This document shows positions 24,488 to 33,585 of a DNA stretch of 64,000 bases, in pieces. This stretch comes from Dactylosporangium vinaceum (lineage in GTDB: Bacteria > Actinomycetota > Actinomycetes > Mycobacteriales > Micromonosporaceae), in assembly GCF_019904175.1 (NCBI RefSeq), contig NZ_CP061913.1, forward strand, positions 744,001-808,000. Direction: 5' to 3'. A program made the position numbers and the translations under genes. The notes beneath the pieces were generated by a model, which saw nothing but the letters and a program-made list of their open reading frames with translations, was not told where the DNA came from and did no database searches. Position 1 is the first letter of the stretch; every line of letters starts with the position of its first letter.

Positions 24488-25447
24488 GTTTGCCTCCGGC
24501 GTCGCCGTGTATCGGACCGGTACCGCTCGGTGTTTGTACGTCCGGGCCACCGGTTGGCGCAGGAAGCGGGCCAGCGCACCCCGGTGCCGGCTCGCGATGA
24601 CGTCGACCTCGGCCGCCCGCAGCTCGCGCCAGAAGGCGTTGCGGACGCGGCGCGGCGACTCCGGTACGTCCGCGAAACGAACACGGCGCCCGTCCGCGTG
24701 GGCCGCCCGGACGAGTGAGCGCAGGATGTGCCGCGCCTCCGCCGGGAACTCGGGCCACTCCTCCTGCGCGTCGAACCCGAGCCGGGCCGCGAGCGGCGCG
24801 GTCACGAACGGCGCCACGCCGGCCGGGAGACCGCCGGGCTCGAGGTCGCTGAACCGCCCCTCCAGGAACGCGTAACGCTCATAGGCCCCGAGCAGATCCG
24901 CCCGCGACCAGTGCGGCCCGGTCAGCACAACGGTGATGGCGCCGGGAATGACCCGTCCACCGAGGAACTGGGTGAAGATCCGGGCGTGCGGCCGGAGGAG
25001 CCGATCGAGGGTCTCGTACTCCAGCCCGGTAGCCCGCACGACCCCCGTCTCCGGGTCCGGCTCCGGCTCGGCGCAGACCATGAGCAGAAACGGCTCGGCC
25101 CGCCGCGCGTGCACCCGCCCGAGCGGATTCTGCGCCACCCGCGTGGCGAGGGGCGCGAGCACGGCCTGGTCGAACGTGGGCGCCGGCTCGCCGGGCGGCA
25201 TGGCGCAGGTGAGCCGAAGCGTGGGCGCGGTGGTGTCCGCGTCGATCCGCACGCCGACCTCTACCCCGGCAAACCCGCTCCGGGCGGCCGCGGCCGCCGG
25301 ATCGACGGGCCCGTCGAGCGCCACGAGAAGCCCGGTGGCCAGGTAGGGCCGCCCCCGCCGAACCCGAGCCGCCGCCACGGCCCCGACCACCCCACAGGTA
25401 GCCAGACCCGCAAGACCGGCGGCAACCGTCGCCAGGGCATCTTCCAT
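24479..25447 (-). CDS. Hypothetical protein with one membrane segment
   Basis: 322 residues from ATG 25447. An N-terminal hydrophobic helix (about 6-28, VAAGLAGLATCGVVGAVAAA) and a large soluble part. The C-terminus ends in a segment (VDVIASRHRGALARFLRQ) that recalls the last strand of glycerophosphodiester-phosphodiesterase-like proteins, but I see no matching catalytic residues. Function unknown. Upstream lies an AT-rich promoter-like stretch. Confidence 0.65.
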   Translation of the reverse strand: MEDALATVAAGLAGLATCGVVGAVAAARVRRGRPYLATGLLVALDGPVDPAAAAARSGFAGVEVGVRIDADTTAPTLRLTCAMPPGEPAPTFDQAVLAPLATRVAQNPLGRVHARRAEPFLLMVCAEPEPDPETGVVRATGLEYETLDRLLRPHARIFTQFLGGRVIPGAITVVLTGPHWSRADLLGAYERYAFLEGRFSDLEPGGLPAGVAPFVTAPLAARLGFDAQEEWPEFPAEARHILRSLVRAAHADGRRVRFADVPESPRRVRNAFWRELRAAEVDVIASRHRGALARFLRQPVARTYKHRAVPVRYTATPEANSR

Positions 25448-25500
25448 ACACAAAATGGTACTTAACGTACATTTCGCATGTAGCTGTTTTGGCTGTGTAT
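25446..25500. promoter_or_regulatory. AT-rich segment with nested inverted repeats before the 24479 gene
   Basis: GTAC-TTAAC-GTAC (25458-25470) lies inside a wider inverted repeat ATACAC (25446-25451) / GTGTAT (25495-25500). The AT content is clearly above the surroundings. Probably promoter and operator of the leftward gene; the binding protein is unknown. Confidence 0.4.
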
Positions 25501-26110
25501 ATTGCTCGCTTCGCTCGCGGTGGGGGAGACGAGTCTCCACCCACACCCCCGCATGAGCTTCGCCGCGCGGCCGGGCCGCATCGGGTCGGGCCGCGGCACC
25601 GCCGTCCGCTGCCGGCGGCGGCCCGCTCCTGGACGGTTGCTACCGGCGACGCACTCGGCGGGGCGATGGGGGCCGGCTCTTCGTGCATCCGCTCCAGGAG
25701 GCCGGGCCGGCGAGGGCGGGCCTGTCTCACGGCGCGAGCCCTCTCACGGCGCGAGCCCTCTCACGGCGTGAGTCCGTTCTCGTGATGCGAGCGATAGGGG
25801 CGCACGGCCCGGACATGTCAAGCCGGATGCCGACCACGCCTCGGCGCGCGGCGAGGGAGCGGTGCGTCGGGCCTGGTGCCTGACCGGGAGGCACGGCAGG
25901 AGGGCGTTCGGCCGGGACGACAGCTCGCGGGAGCTTCAGCCAGGCGTGCGGCGAAGTTCAGCCAGACGGGGGACGGGAGCCGGGTGGCGCGATCAGCGCA
26001 GACCAGAGGCTCGATCGATGCCTGCGAAGGCGGGTCGGCGTCGACGGGCGACACGGGCCCCGGCGAGGTGTCCCGCCGGGGAGCCGGGGTGCAGCGGGCA
26101 AGCGGGCAGG
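25448..26110. other. Gene-free region, about 660 bp
   Basis: Open frames here are GC-driven and lack start sites, domains or consistent codon bias. The stretch holds the AT-rich promoter segment at its left end and three tandem 17-bp repeats at 25725-25775. No RNA gene or mobile-element remnant is recognised. Confidence 0.6.
25725..25775. repeat. Three tandem 17-bp repeats
   Basis: Units at 25725-25741 and 25742-25758 are identical (TCTCACGGCGCGAGCCC). The third, 25759-25775, differs at two positions and becomes a perfect small palindrome (CTCAC-GGC-GTGAG). Within the gene-free region; function unknown. Confidence 0.8.
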
Positions 26111-28174
26111 TCAGGACTCGGCCAGGCGGCGCAGGGCGCCGCGGACGACGTCGGGCTTGGTGGTGTACCAGAACGGGGGCAGGGATTTGCGCAGGAAGGG
26201 GCCGTAGCTCGTCGCGTGCTCCAGGCGGGAGTCGAGCACCGCCACCACGCCCTTGTCGCCGCGGGAGCGGATCAGGCGGCCCACGCCCTGGGCCAGGCGG
26301 ACGGCGGCTATGGGGACGCTCACGGCGGCGAAGCCGGAGCCGCCGGCGGACTGGACGGCGTCGGAGCGGGCGGCGGAGAGGGGTTCGTCGGGGCGGGGGA
26401 AGGGGAGGCGGTCGATGATGACCAGCTGGCAGGCGTCGCCGGGGACGTCGACGCCCTGCCAGAGGGACATGACGCCGAGCAGGCAGCTGTTGCGGTCCTG
26501 GCGGAACTTGCGGACCAGGATGGGCAGGGCCTCCTCGCCCTGCAGGAGGATCGTGATGCCGGGGGTGCGCAGGCGCAGGACCTCGGCGGCCCGCTCGGCC
26601 GCCTTGCGGGAGGAGAACAGGCCCAGCGTGCGGCCGCCCAGGGCCTGGACCAGCTCGACCATCTCGTTGGCGGCGGGCTCGGACAGCCCGGACGAGGACG
26701 GGCGGGGCAGGTGGGCGGCGACGTAGAGGATGCCCTGCTTGGCGTAGTCGAACGGCGAGCCGACGTCGAGGGAGCTCCAGGCCAGGCCGGCCGTGTCGCG
26801 CGACTCGTCGGCCCGCACGACCGTCGCGCGGGCCTCCTCGGCGGGGGTACGGGCGGCGGGCGGGCGGTCGGTGTTGGCCGGCAGGCCCAGGGAGCGGGCC
26901 ACGGTGTCGAACTGGCCGCCGAGGGCGAGGGTGGCCGAGGTGGCCACGACGGTGCGGTCGGCGAACAGGTGGGAGCTGAGCGTGCCGGCCACCGAGAGAG
27001 GGGCGATGACGACGGCGCGGCGGCCGCGCTCGTCGCGCTCGATCCAGGTGACGTCGTGCTCGGCGTTGGCGACCATGCGCTGGGCGATCTTCACCAGATC
27101 GCCGATCATGGTGCGGGCCTGGGTCTTGCGCACGGGGTCGGCGTCGTCGGCGCGGACCTCGCCGATGGCGTCGAGGGCCTTGCGGCCGCCGGCGTCGAGG
27201 AGGGTGAGGGCCTCGGCCAGCACCGTCGGCAGGTCGCCCACGACCCGCCCGGCCGGAACCTCGGCCAGCGCCACGGTGAGCAGGTCGCCGGCCTCCATGA
27301 GCCGGTCGGCCACGTCGTCGTCCACGTAGGCCCGGCAGCGGCGGGCGGCCCGCTCCAGCGTCTCCGGGGTCAGCTCGGCCTGCGAGGCGGAGCTGACCCG
27401 GTCGGCCAGCTCGTGGGCCTCGTCGACGACCAGCAGCTCGTGCGGCGGGATGATCTGCCGGCCGGTCAGCATGTCGACGGCGAGCAGGCTGTGGTTGGTG
27501 ACCACGATGTCGGCCTCGCGGGCCCGGCTGCGGCTGGCCTCGGCGAAGCACTCGGCGCCGTAGGGGCACCGCTGCGCCCCGACGCACTCGCGCGCGGGCA
27601 TCGACACGAGCTTCCAGGCCGTGTCGTCGACGCCCGGGTCGAGCTCGTCGCGGTCGCCGGTCTCGGTCTCCTGGGCCCACTCGCGCAGCCGCTCGACGTG
27701 CTTGCCGAGCCGCCCGGCCTCCCCGAGCCACCTGGTCGGCTTCGCCTCGCCCACGTCGAACAGGCCGTCGTCGGGCTCGTCGGCGGAGGTGCCCTCCAAG
27801 CGGGCCAGGCACAGGTAGTGGTGGCGGCCCTTGAGCACCGCGAACGTCGGCCGCCGGCCCAGCACCGGCTCGACGGCGTCGGCCAGCCGCGGCAGGTCGT
27901 GGTCGACCAATTGGGACTGCAGCGCCAGCGTGGCGGTCGAGATCACGACCGGGCCGTCGACGAGCAGTGACGGCACGAGATAGGCCAGCGACTTGCCGGT
28001 GCCGGTCCCCGCCTGCACGAGGAGGTGCTCCTCCCGCTCCACCGCGGTCGTGATCGCCTTGGCCATGCTCTGCTGCCCGGGCCGCTCGGCTCCGTCGGGC
28101 ACCGCGCCGACCGCGGCGGCCAGCAGGTCGAGCACTTCGGGGCGGGCGCGCCGGGTCTGGGGGGAGGCTGTCAC
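26111..28174 (-). CDS. ATP-dependent DNA helicase, DinG/XPD family
   Basis: 687 residues from GTG 28174. SF2 helicase with Walker A QAGTGTGKS near residue 52, DEAH box VVDEAHEL, motif VI QGVGRLIRS, and four Cys fitting the XPD/DinG iron-sulfur cluster (YLCLARL, then ECVGAQRCPYGAECF). Such helicases unwind 5'-to-3' during repair or R-loop removal. Length is normal for actinobacterial DinG-like proteins. The frame stays open upstream but only in the shadow of other genes. Confidence 0.9.
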   Translation of the reverse strand: MTASPQTRRARPEVLDLLAAAVGAVPDGAERPGQQSMAKAITTAVEREEHLLVQAGTGTGKSLAYLVPSLLVDGPVVISTATLALQSQLVDHDLPRLADAVEPVLGRRPTFAVLKGRHHYLCLARLEGTSADEPDDGLFDVGEAKPTRWLGEAGRLGKHVERLREWAQETETGDRDELDPGVDDTAWKLVSMPARECVGAQRCPYGAECFAEASRSRAREADIVVTNHSLLAVDMLTGRQIIPPHELLVVDEAHELADRVSSASQAELTPETLERAARRCRAYVDDDVADRLMEAGDLLTVALAEVPAGRVVGDLPTVLAEALTLLDAGGRKALDAIGEVRADDADPVRKTQARTMIGDLVKIAQRMVANAEHDVTWIERDERGRRAVVIAPLSVAGTLSSHLFADRTVVATSATLALGGQFDTVARSLGLPANTDRPPAARTPAEEARATVVRADESRDTAGLAWSSLDVGSPFDYAKQGILYVAAHLPRPSSSGLSEPAANEMVELVQALGGRTLGLFSSRKAAERAAEVLRLRTPGITILLQGEEALPILVRKFRQDRNSCLLGVMSLWQGVDVPGDACQLVIIDRLPFPRPDEPLSAARSDAVQSAGGSGFAAVSVPIAAVRLAQGVGRLIRSRGDKGVVAVLDSRLEHATSYGPFLRKSLPPFWYTTKPDVVRGALRRLAES

Positions 28175-28222
28175 GGCCAGGACGCTACTCCTCGGGTACG
28201 ACAAATCTGGCGAGCCCTGGCC

Positions 28223-28228
28223 TACCGT
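28223..28228 (+). promoter_or_regulatory. Leaderless -10 box of the DUF402 gene
   Basis: TACCGT, 6 nt (GGCGAC), then ATG 28235. Confidence 0.5.
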
Positions 28229-28234
28229 GGCGAC

Positions 28235-28735
28235 ATGAAACGCACCCGGGTCGTGTACCGCAAGTACGACGGCTCGCTCCACTGGAACTACGAGACCGAC
28301 CTGCTCGGCGAGGACGAGCACGGCATCTGGGTCGGCGCCGGCCCGGCCACCCGGATCTTCAAGGGAACCACCCTCAAGGGTGCCCCGGAGTCGCCCCACG
28401 TCCTGCTCTTCCCCCGCCAGGCGTGGTGGACGGCGTGCTTCAACGCGGCCCCGCACCGCACCGAGATCTACTGCGACATCACCACCGTCGCCCACTGGCT
28501 CGCGGACACCGAGGTGACGGCGATCGACCTGGACCTGGACGTCCGCCGCCGGCGCAACGGCACCGTGGAGCTGCTGGACGAGGACGAGTTCGCGGCGCAC
28601 CAGGTCCGCTACTCCTACCCGGCCGACGTGGTGGCGCAGGCGCAGGCGAGCGCCGCGTGGCTGCTGGGTGCGGTGGAGCAGCGGGTGGAGCCGTTCGGCT
28701 CGGCGTATCACGAATGGCTGCGGCTCGTCACCTGA
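28235..28735 (+). CDS. DUF402 domain protein (nucleotide phosphatase-like)
   Basis: 166 residues. DUF402 proteins form a beta barrel that binds divalent metal, and some hydrolyse nucleoside di- or triphosphates. The typical core is visible: YCDITTVAHW around residue 90 and AIDLDLDVRRRRNG after it, with the acidic cluster ELLDEDEF. Cytoplasmic. It overlaps the convergent membrane-protein gene by 28 bp at the 3' end. Confidence 0.75.
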   Translation: MKRTRVVYRKYDGSLHWNYETDLLGEDEHGIWVGAGPATRIFKGTTLKGAPESPHVLLFPRQAWWTACFNAAPHRTEIYCDITTVAHWLADTEVTAIDLDLDVRRRRNGTVELLDEDEFAAHQVRYSYPADVVAQAQASAAWLLGAVEQRVEPFGSAYHEWLRLVT

Positions 28736-29061
28736 CGGCGGGGCAGGGTGAGGACGACGCCGAGCAGCAGCAGGCCGCACAGCACCTGCTCGATGCGCAG
28801 CCAGACCGGGAACAGGCCGGGGATCGAGACCACGACGGCGATCGCCACCGTCATGACGATCGCGACGATGCGCAGCCGCCGCACATCGCCGCGCCAGGCC
28901 AGGACGTTGGCGACGACGGCGCTGGCCACCACGAGCGAGCCGCGGACCCAGACCGCATCGGTCACGAGGTCCGGGTGGTGGCGCAGCACGTAGGCGAGGA
29001 CGAGGGCGGCCACGCTGAGCGTGAGGTAGCCCGCGGTCAGCAGGCGGGGAGTCAGGGTCAT
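28708..29061 (-). CDS. Small membrane protein
   Basis: 117 residues from ATG 29061. About four hydrophobic helices (LLTAGYLTLSVAALVLAYVL first) and a basic C-terminus (LPRRQVTSRSHS). No family recognised. Its end overlaps the end of the DUF402 gene on the other strand. Confidence 0.6.
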   Translation of the reverse strand: MTLTPRLLTAGYLTLSVAALVLAYVLRHHPDLVTDAVWVRGSLVVASAVVANVLAWRGDVRRLRIVAIVMTVAIAVVVSIPGLFPVWLRIEQVLCGLLLLGVVLTLPRRQVTSRSHS

Positions 29062-29172
29062 GCCGATCAGCCTGGCCGGGTGGGGCCGGGGAGCGCATCG
29101 GCGCCCGGGTAGAGAGTCGATCTCTAACCGAGGGTGGATGCCGATCCGCCGGAGCTTCGGTTGAATGGGGCC

Positions 29173-30318
29173 ATGAGCTCCGAGGCGCTGGCCACCCTGG
29201 ACACGGCCCGGGCCAGGCGGGCGGCCGTCATCCGCTGGCTGCGACCCCTGGCTCCGCTGGTCATGGCCGTGGTCGTGTGGTCGGTGGGCACGTCGCAGCC
29301 GGGGCGCCCGGCCGTCGTCGTGCTGGGGCTGTTCATCGCGGCCGGGATCGGCGCGGTCGCCACGCTGACCCGGCGGCCGAAGGTGCACCTGGCCTGCACC
29401 GGCGCCATCCTGGCCACGTCGGCCGCGCTGACCTGGCTGGCGCCGGACAGCGCGGCGGTGGCCGGCATCTTCGTCGGCGTCTCGTTCCTGGCCCCGCTGC
29501 TGCGCGGGCACGTCTCGATCCCGATCGCGGTGGTCGCTCTGATCCTGCTGGCCGTCGCGGTCGCGTCGGCGCACAACGGCGGCTCGCTCGTCGAGTCGCT
29601 GCTCGACGCGCTGATGGTCGGGGCCTTCTACGGGATGCTTGTCTTCGCGATCCGGCTGGCCGAGGCCAACGAGGAGGCCGAGCAGCTGGTCGAGGAGCTG
29701 GCCCGGGGGCGGGCGGCCCAGGCCGAGGCGGCCCGGCTCGCGGAGCGCCAGCGGCTGGCCCGGGAGATGCACGACGTGCTCGCGCACTCGCTGACCGGGC
29801 TGATGCTCCAGCTGGAGGGGGCGCGGATGCTGGCCGTGCGCACGCCCGGCGACCCGCGGCTGCCGGCCGCCCTGGAGCGGGCCCAGCAGCTCGGCCGGGC
29901 CGGGCTCGACGAGGCCCGGCGGGCGATCGGGCTGCTGCGCGACGACGAGCTGCCGGACCTGGCCGAGCTGACGAGGTCGTTCGCGCGCGACCACGGCGTC
30001 CGCTGCGAGCTCACCACCGAGGGCGCCGAGCGGGAGCTGGAGTCCCCGGCCCGGATGGCGGTCTACCGGGTGGCGCAGGAGGCCCTGACCAACGCGGCCA
30101 AGCACGCCGAGCCGACGCTGATCACCGTCCGCCTGCAGTACGAGGCCGAGACTGTCCGGCTGACCGTCGAGGACTTCGGGGTGCGCCCGGCCGTCGTGAG
30201 CGCGGGGGCCGGCTACGGGCTGACCGGCATGCGCGAGCGGGCCGAGCTGCTGGGCGGCACGCTGGAGACCACACCGACCGACAAGGGCTTCCGCGTGACC
30301 CTGGAAGTGCCCGCGTGA
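29173..30318 (+). CDS. Sensor histidine kinase, NarL/HisKA_3 type
   Basis: 381 residues. Five or six N-terminal helices (about 20-155) form a membrane sensor without a large external domain. The dimerisation/phosphoacceptor helix has LAREMHDVLAHSLTG (phospho-His in MHD), and the ATPase domain has AQEALTNAAKHAEP. The G-box region (GYGLTGMRERAELLGG) is present, while the first ATP-lid Gly motif is degenerate (VEDFGVRP). Pairs with the overlapping regulator gene. Signal unknown. Confidence 0.9.
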   Translation: MSSEALATLDTARARRAAVIRWLRPLAPLVMAVVVWSVGTSQPGRPAVVVLGLFIAAGIGAVATLTRRPKVHLACTGAILATSAALTWLAPDSAAVAGIFVGVSFLAPLLRGHVSIPIAVVALILLAVAVASAHNGGSLVESLLDALMVGAFYGMLVFAIRLAEANEEAEQLVEELARGRAAQAEAARLAERQRLAREMHDVLAHSLTGLMLQLEGARMLAVRTPGDPRLPAALERAQQLGRAGLDEARRAIGLLRDDELPDLAELTRSFARDHGVRCELTTEGAERELESPARMAVYRVAQEALTNAAKHAEPTLITVRLQYEAETVRLTVEDFGVRPAVVSAGAGYGLTGMRERAELLGGTLETTPTDKGFRVTLEVPA

Positions 30319-30974
30319 CCGGTCCGGAGCGTAGCGGAGGGGGCATCACGATCCGGGTGCTGCTGGCCGACGACCAGCGGGTCGTGCGCGAAGGGCTGGC
30401 CCTCGTGCTCGGGCTGCTGGCCGACGTCGAGGTGGTCGGGGCGGCCGCCGACGGGGCCGAGGCCGTCGAGCTGGCGCTGCGCCACCGGCCCGACATCGTG
30501 CTGATGGACCTGCGCATGCCCCGCGTCGACGGGGTCGAGGCGACCCGGCGGCTGAAGCAGCAACTGCCCGAGGTCCGCGTGGTCGTGCTGACCACCTACT
30601 CCGATGACCGGTCGGTGCTGGAGGCGCTGCGGGCCGGCGCGAAGGGGTACCTCACCAAAGAGGCCGGCGGCGAGGAGATCCTGGCGGCCATGCGCCGCGT
30701 GCTCCAGGACGGGGCCGCGCTCGACCCGGCGGTGCAGCACCACGTCCTGAACGCCCTGCACAACCCGGTGCCGAACAACAGTGACGGCCTCACCCCGCGC
30801 GAGGTCGAGGTCCTCGCCCTCATCGCCGAAGGGCTCAGCAACGCCGAGATCGCGGCCCGGCTGTTCATCAGCGAGGGCACCGTCAAGAGCCACGTCAACC
30901 ATCTGCTGGCGAAGATCGGCGGGCGGGACCGGGCCCAGGCCGTGGCCTACGCGTATCGGAACAACATCATATAG
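30315..30974 (+). CDS. Response regulator, NarL/LuxR family
   Basis: 219 residues from GTG 30315, overlapping the kinase stop by GTGA. The receiver domain has LLADDQRVVREGL, phospho-Asp in VLMDLRMPRVDG and the conserved Lys in GYLTKEAGG. The LuxR-type HTH is LTPREVEVLALIAEGLSNAE through VKSHVNHLLAKIG. Forms a two-component system with the kinase. Target genes unknown. Confidence 0.93.
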   Translation: MTGPERSGGGITIRVLLADDQRVVREGLALVLGLLADVEVVGAAADGAEAVELALRHRPDIVLMDLRMPRVDGVEATRRLKQQLPEVRVVVLTTYSDDRSVLEALRAGAKGYLTKEAGGEEILAAMRRVLQDGAALDPAVQHHVLNALHNPVPNNSDGLTPREVEVLALIAEGLSNAEIAARLFISEGTVKSHVNHLLAKIGGRDRAQAVAYAYRNNII

Positions 30975-30983
30975 AAAAGAGGC

Positions 30984-31796
30984 GTGAATCAGCTGAAGAC
31001 GACGGGGTCCGAGTTCTTCACCGGGGTACGGCTGCTGGGCAAGGGGTTTGCCCGCTATGGGCGCAATCCCCGGCTGCTGCTGCTCGGCACAATTCCGGCC
31101 GCGATCACGTTCGCGCTGTTCGTGATCGGCTGGGTCTTCCTGATCATCTACATCGACGACCTGGCGAACGCGGCGACGTGGTTCGCCGACGACTGGTCGG
31201 GCGTCTGGCGCGGGCTCATCGAGGTCGGCGCGGGCGCGGCCATCCTCATCGCCGCCGTCCTGCTCTCGGTGCTCACGTTCACCGCGCTCACGCTGCTCAT
31301 CGGCGACCCGTTCTACGAGAGCATCTCCGAAAAGATCGAAGACGGCCTCGGGGGTACTCCGGGCGCGGTGGACCGGCCCTGGTACCGCACGCTGTGGCCG
31401 AGCCTCGTCGACTCCCTCCGCCTCGTCCTGCTGGGCGTGGCGGTGGCCATCCCGCTGTTCCTGATGGGCTTCATCCCGATCGTCGGGCAGACCGTGGTGC
31501 CGGTGCTCAACGCGCTCGTCGGCGGCTGGCTCATCGCGCTCGAGCTCACCGGGGTCCCGTTCACCCGGCGGGGGATGCGCCTGGCCGACCGGCGCAAGAT
31601 CCTGCGGGCGAACCGGGCGCTCACGCTCGGCTTCGGCATCCCGGTCTTCCTGATGCTGCTGATCCCGATCGTGGCGATCGTCGTCATCCCGGCCGCCGTG
31701 ACCGGCGCGACGCTGCTCACCCGGCGCGCGCTCGGGCTCGACATCGAGCACGAGGTCAGGCCAGCAGGCCCCGCAACAGCGTTGCGTCCCCGCTGA
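30984..31796 (+). CDS. EI24/CysZ-like membrane protein
   Basis: 270 residues from GTG 30984. Six or so hydrophobic segments with the conserved FYESISEKIEDG loop after helix 2 and MRLADRRKILRANRA before the last helices, as in the EI24 family that includes the sulfate permease CysZ. Bacterial sulfate transport is possible but not shown. The 3' end overlaps the convergent MDMPI-like gene by 41 bp. Confidence 0.8.
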   Translation: MNQLKTTGSEFFTGVRLLGKGFARYGRNPRLLLLGTIPAAITFALFVIGWVFLIIYIDDLANAATWFADDWSGVWRGLIEVGAGAAILIAAVLLSVLTFTALTLLIGDPFYESISEKIEDGLGGTPGAVDRPWYRTLWPSLVDSLRLVLLGVAVAIPLFLMGFIPIVGQTVVPVLNALVGGWLIALELTGVPFTRRGMRLADRRKILRANRALTLGFGIPVFLMLLIPIVAIVVIPAAVTGATLLTRRALGLDIEHEVRPAGPATALRPR

Positions 31797-32514
31797 CCAG
31801 GAGCGTGTCGAACGGCACCCGGCCCCACAGCGCCAGGGCCAGGTCGCTCGCGCTGCCGCTGGCCGTGGCCCGCTCGTGGTGCTCGTCGGAGTCGAGCAGC
31901 GTGTCGGTGTCGAGCAGGGCGATGCCGGCCCCGCGGAGCCGGACGTACCAGACCTGATCGGTGTCGGTGGCGTGCAGCGCGATCATCCCGGCCCGGTCGG
32001 CCGGGCCGCTGCGCCGCCCCGACGGGATCCAGGTGTCGAGCACCTCGGTGACGTTGTCGCTGGCCAGGCGGGCCTCGATCGGCTCGGCCAGGCCGCCGGC
32101 CATCTGCGCGTCCCAGCGGTGGATCGTCGTCTCGTGGGCCATGCGCCGGTGCCAGAACGACGCCTTCTTGGCCTGGGGCGCGAAGTTGTACGCCGGCAGC
32201 TCCGGGTCGACCGCGTCGAGCGTCGCCACGAGCTCGGTGAACGCGTCGGTCCAGGCGGCCGCCGCGTCGACGCCCGCGGGCAGCGGGTCGCTCGCGCGGT
32301 CGCCCGGCTTGTCGAGGACGCCCCGCGTGACGTGGCCGGTCACGTACGAGTACACCTGCGTCAAATGCCACGCGAGATCGGCCAGGCTCCAGCCCGGACA
32401 GCTCGGCACCGGTGCGTCGAGGGGCGTGCCGCTGCCCAGTGCGGTGCGGAAGGCGTCGCCTTCGGTCCGCAGGGCGGCCAGCCAGATGTCCTTGGTGAGC
32501 TGAGGCTTGCTCAT
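31756..32514 (-). CDS. Maleylpyruvate isomerase-family (MDMPI/DinB-like) protein
   Basis: 252 residues. Four-helix N-terminal domain with metal-binding His residues (LADLAWHLTQVYSYVTGHV and HETTIHRWDAQ) plus a C-terminal domain. The family includes mycothiol-dependent maleylpyruvate isomerase, and mycothiol genes are in this window; substrate and thiol use remain unproven. A TAATCT box lies 8 nt before the start. Confidence 0.85.
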   Translation of the reverse strand: MSKPQLTKDIWLAALRTEGDAFRTALGSGTPLDAPVPSCPGWSLADLAWHLTQVYSYVTGHVTRGVLDKPGDRASDPLPAGVDAAAAWTDAFTELVATLDAVDPELPAYNFAPQAKKASFWHRRMAHETTIHRWDAQMAGGLAEPIEARLASDNVTEVLDTWIPSGRRSGPADRAGMIALHATDTDQVWYVRLRGAGIALLDTDTLLDSDEHHERATASGSASDLALALWGRVPFDTLLVSGDATLLRGLLA

Positions 32515-32538
32515 AGCGAACTAGATTAGGGCACCGCT

Positions 32539-32544
32539 TACGCT
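32539..32544 (+). promoter_or_regulatory. Leaderless -10 box of murB
   Basis: TACGCT, 6 nt, then GTG 32551. Confidence 0.5.
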
Positions 32545-32550
32545 GGTGCG

Positions 32551-33585
32551 GTGCCCGAACCCCGCACGCTCGCCGCGTTCACGACTCTGCGCCTCGGCGG
32601 CCCGGCCGGCCGCCTGATCGAGGCGGCCACCGAAGCCGAGGCGCTGGCCGCGCTGCGGACGGGCGGCGATCAGCTGATTCTGGCCGGCGGCAGCAACGTC
32701 GTGGTGGCCGACGAGGGCTTTCCCGGCACCGTCGTGCTCCTGCGCACCCGCGGGATCGCGGCCGAGGTGCGCGACGGCGCGGTCACCCTGACGGTCGCCG
32801 CCGGCCACCCCTGGGACGAGGTGGTCGCGGAGGCGGTCTCGCGGGGCTGGTCCGGCGTCGAGTCGCTGTCGGGCATCCCGGGCTCGGCCGGCGCGACCCC
32901 GATCCAGAACGTCGGGGCCTACGGCCAGGAGGTCGCCGAGACGATCACCGCGGTGCGGGCCTACGACCGCGAGCGCGACGAGATCGTGGAGCTCCCGGCG
33001 GCCGGCTGCGGTTTCGCGTACCGCACAAGCGTCTTCAAGCACAACCCGCGCTACGTGGTCCTGTCGGTGACGTTCCGGCTGCGGGCCTCGGACCGCTCGA
33101 CCCCCATCGCCTACGCCGAGCTGGCCCGCACCCTGGGCGTCGAGCCGGGCGCCACGGCCCCGCTCGAAGAGGTCCGGTCGGCCGTGCTGAAGCTGCGGGC
33201 CGGGAAGGGGATGGTGCTGGACCCGGCCGATCCGGACACCTACTCCGTCGGCTCCTTCTTCACGAACCCGATCGTGCCGGCGGCCGACTTCGAGCGGGTC
33301 CGGGAGCTGGCGGCCGAGTTCGGCACCCCGCCTTCGTGGCCGGCCGGTGACGCGGTGAAGCTCAGCGCCGCCTGGCTCATCGAGCGGGCCGGGTTCGCCA
33401 AGGGCCACGGCGACGCCGCCCGCGGGGTCTCCCTGTCGGGCAAGCACACCCTCGCACTCACCAACCGCGGCCGCGGTACCACCGAGGCGCTCCTGGATCT
33501 GGCCCGTGAGATCCGCTCCGGCGTCGCGGACCACTTCGGGGTGACGCTGCACCCGGAGCCGGTGCTCGTCAACTGCGCGATCTAG
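32551..33585 (+). CDS. murB: UDP-N-acetylenolpyruvoylglucosamine reductase
   Basis: 344 residues. FAD/NADPH enzyme that makes UDP-MurNAc for peptidoglycan. FAD-binding motif LAGGSNVVVADEGFPG, then SGIPGSAGATPIQNVGAYGQ, the proton-donor Ser in SVGSFFTNP, and the C-terminal HPEPVLVN with the conserved Glu. Type I MurB. Shares a CTAG stop region with the convergent methyltransferase gene. Orthologue of Rv0482 by position. Confidence 0.96.
   Translation: MPEPRTLAAFTTLRLGGPAGRLIEAATEAEALAALRTGGDQLILAGGSNVVVADEGFPGTVVLLRTRGIAAEVRDGAVTLTVAAGHPWDEVVAEAVSRGWSGVESLSGIPGSAGATPIQNVGAYGQEVAETITAVRAYDRERDEIVELPAAGCGFAYRTSVFKHNPRYVVLSVTFRLRASDRSTPIAYAELARTLGVEPGATAPLEEVRSAVLKLRAGKGMVLDPADPDTYSVGSFFTNPIVPAADFERVRELAAEFGTPPSWPAGDAVKLSAAWLIERAGFAKGHGDAARGVSLSGKHTLALTNRGRGTTEALLDLAREIRSGVADHFGVTLHPEPVLVNCAI

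Noticed and set aside
25725..25775. CRISPR array
   Set aside because: Three contiguous 17-bp units without spacers and no cas genes; a simple tandem repeat.
25489..25883. Short open frames in the gene-free stretch
   Set aside because: No ribosome-binding site, no leaderless box, Arg/Ser/Pro-rich composition and repeats inside the frame; no support for coding.
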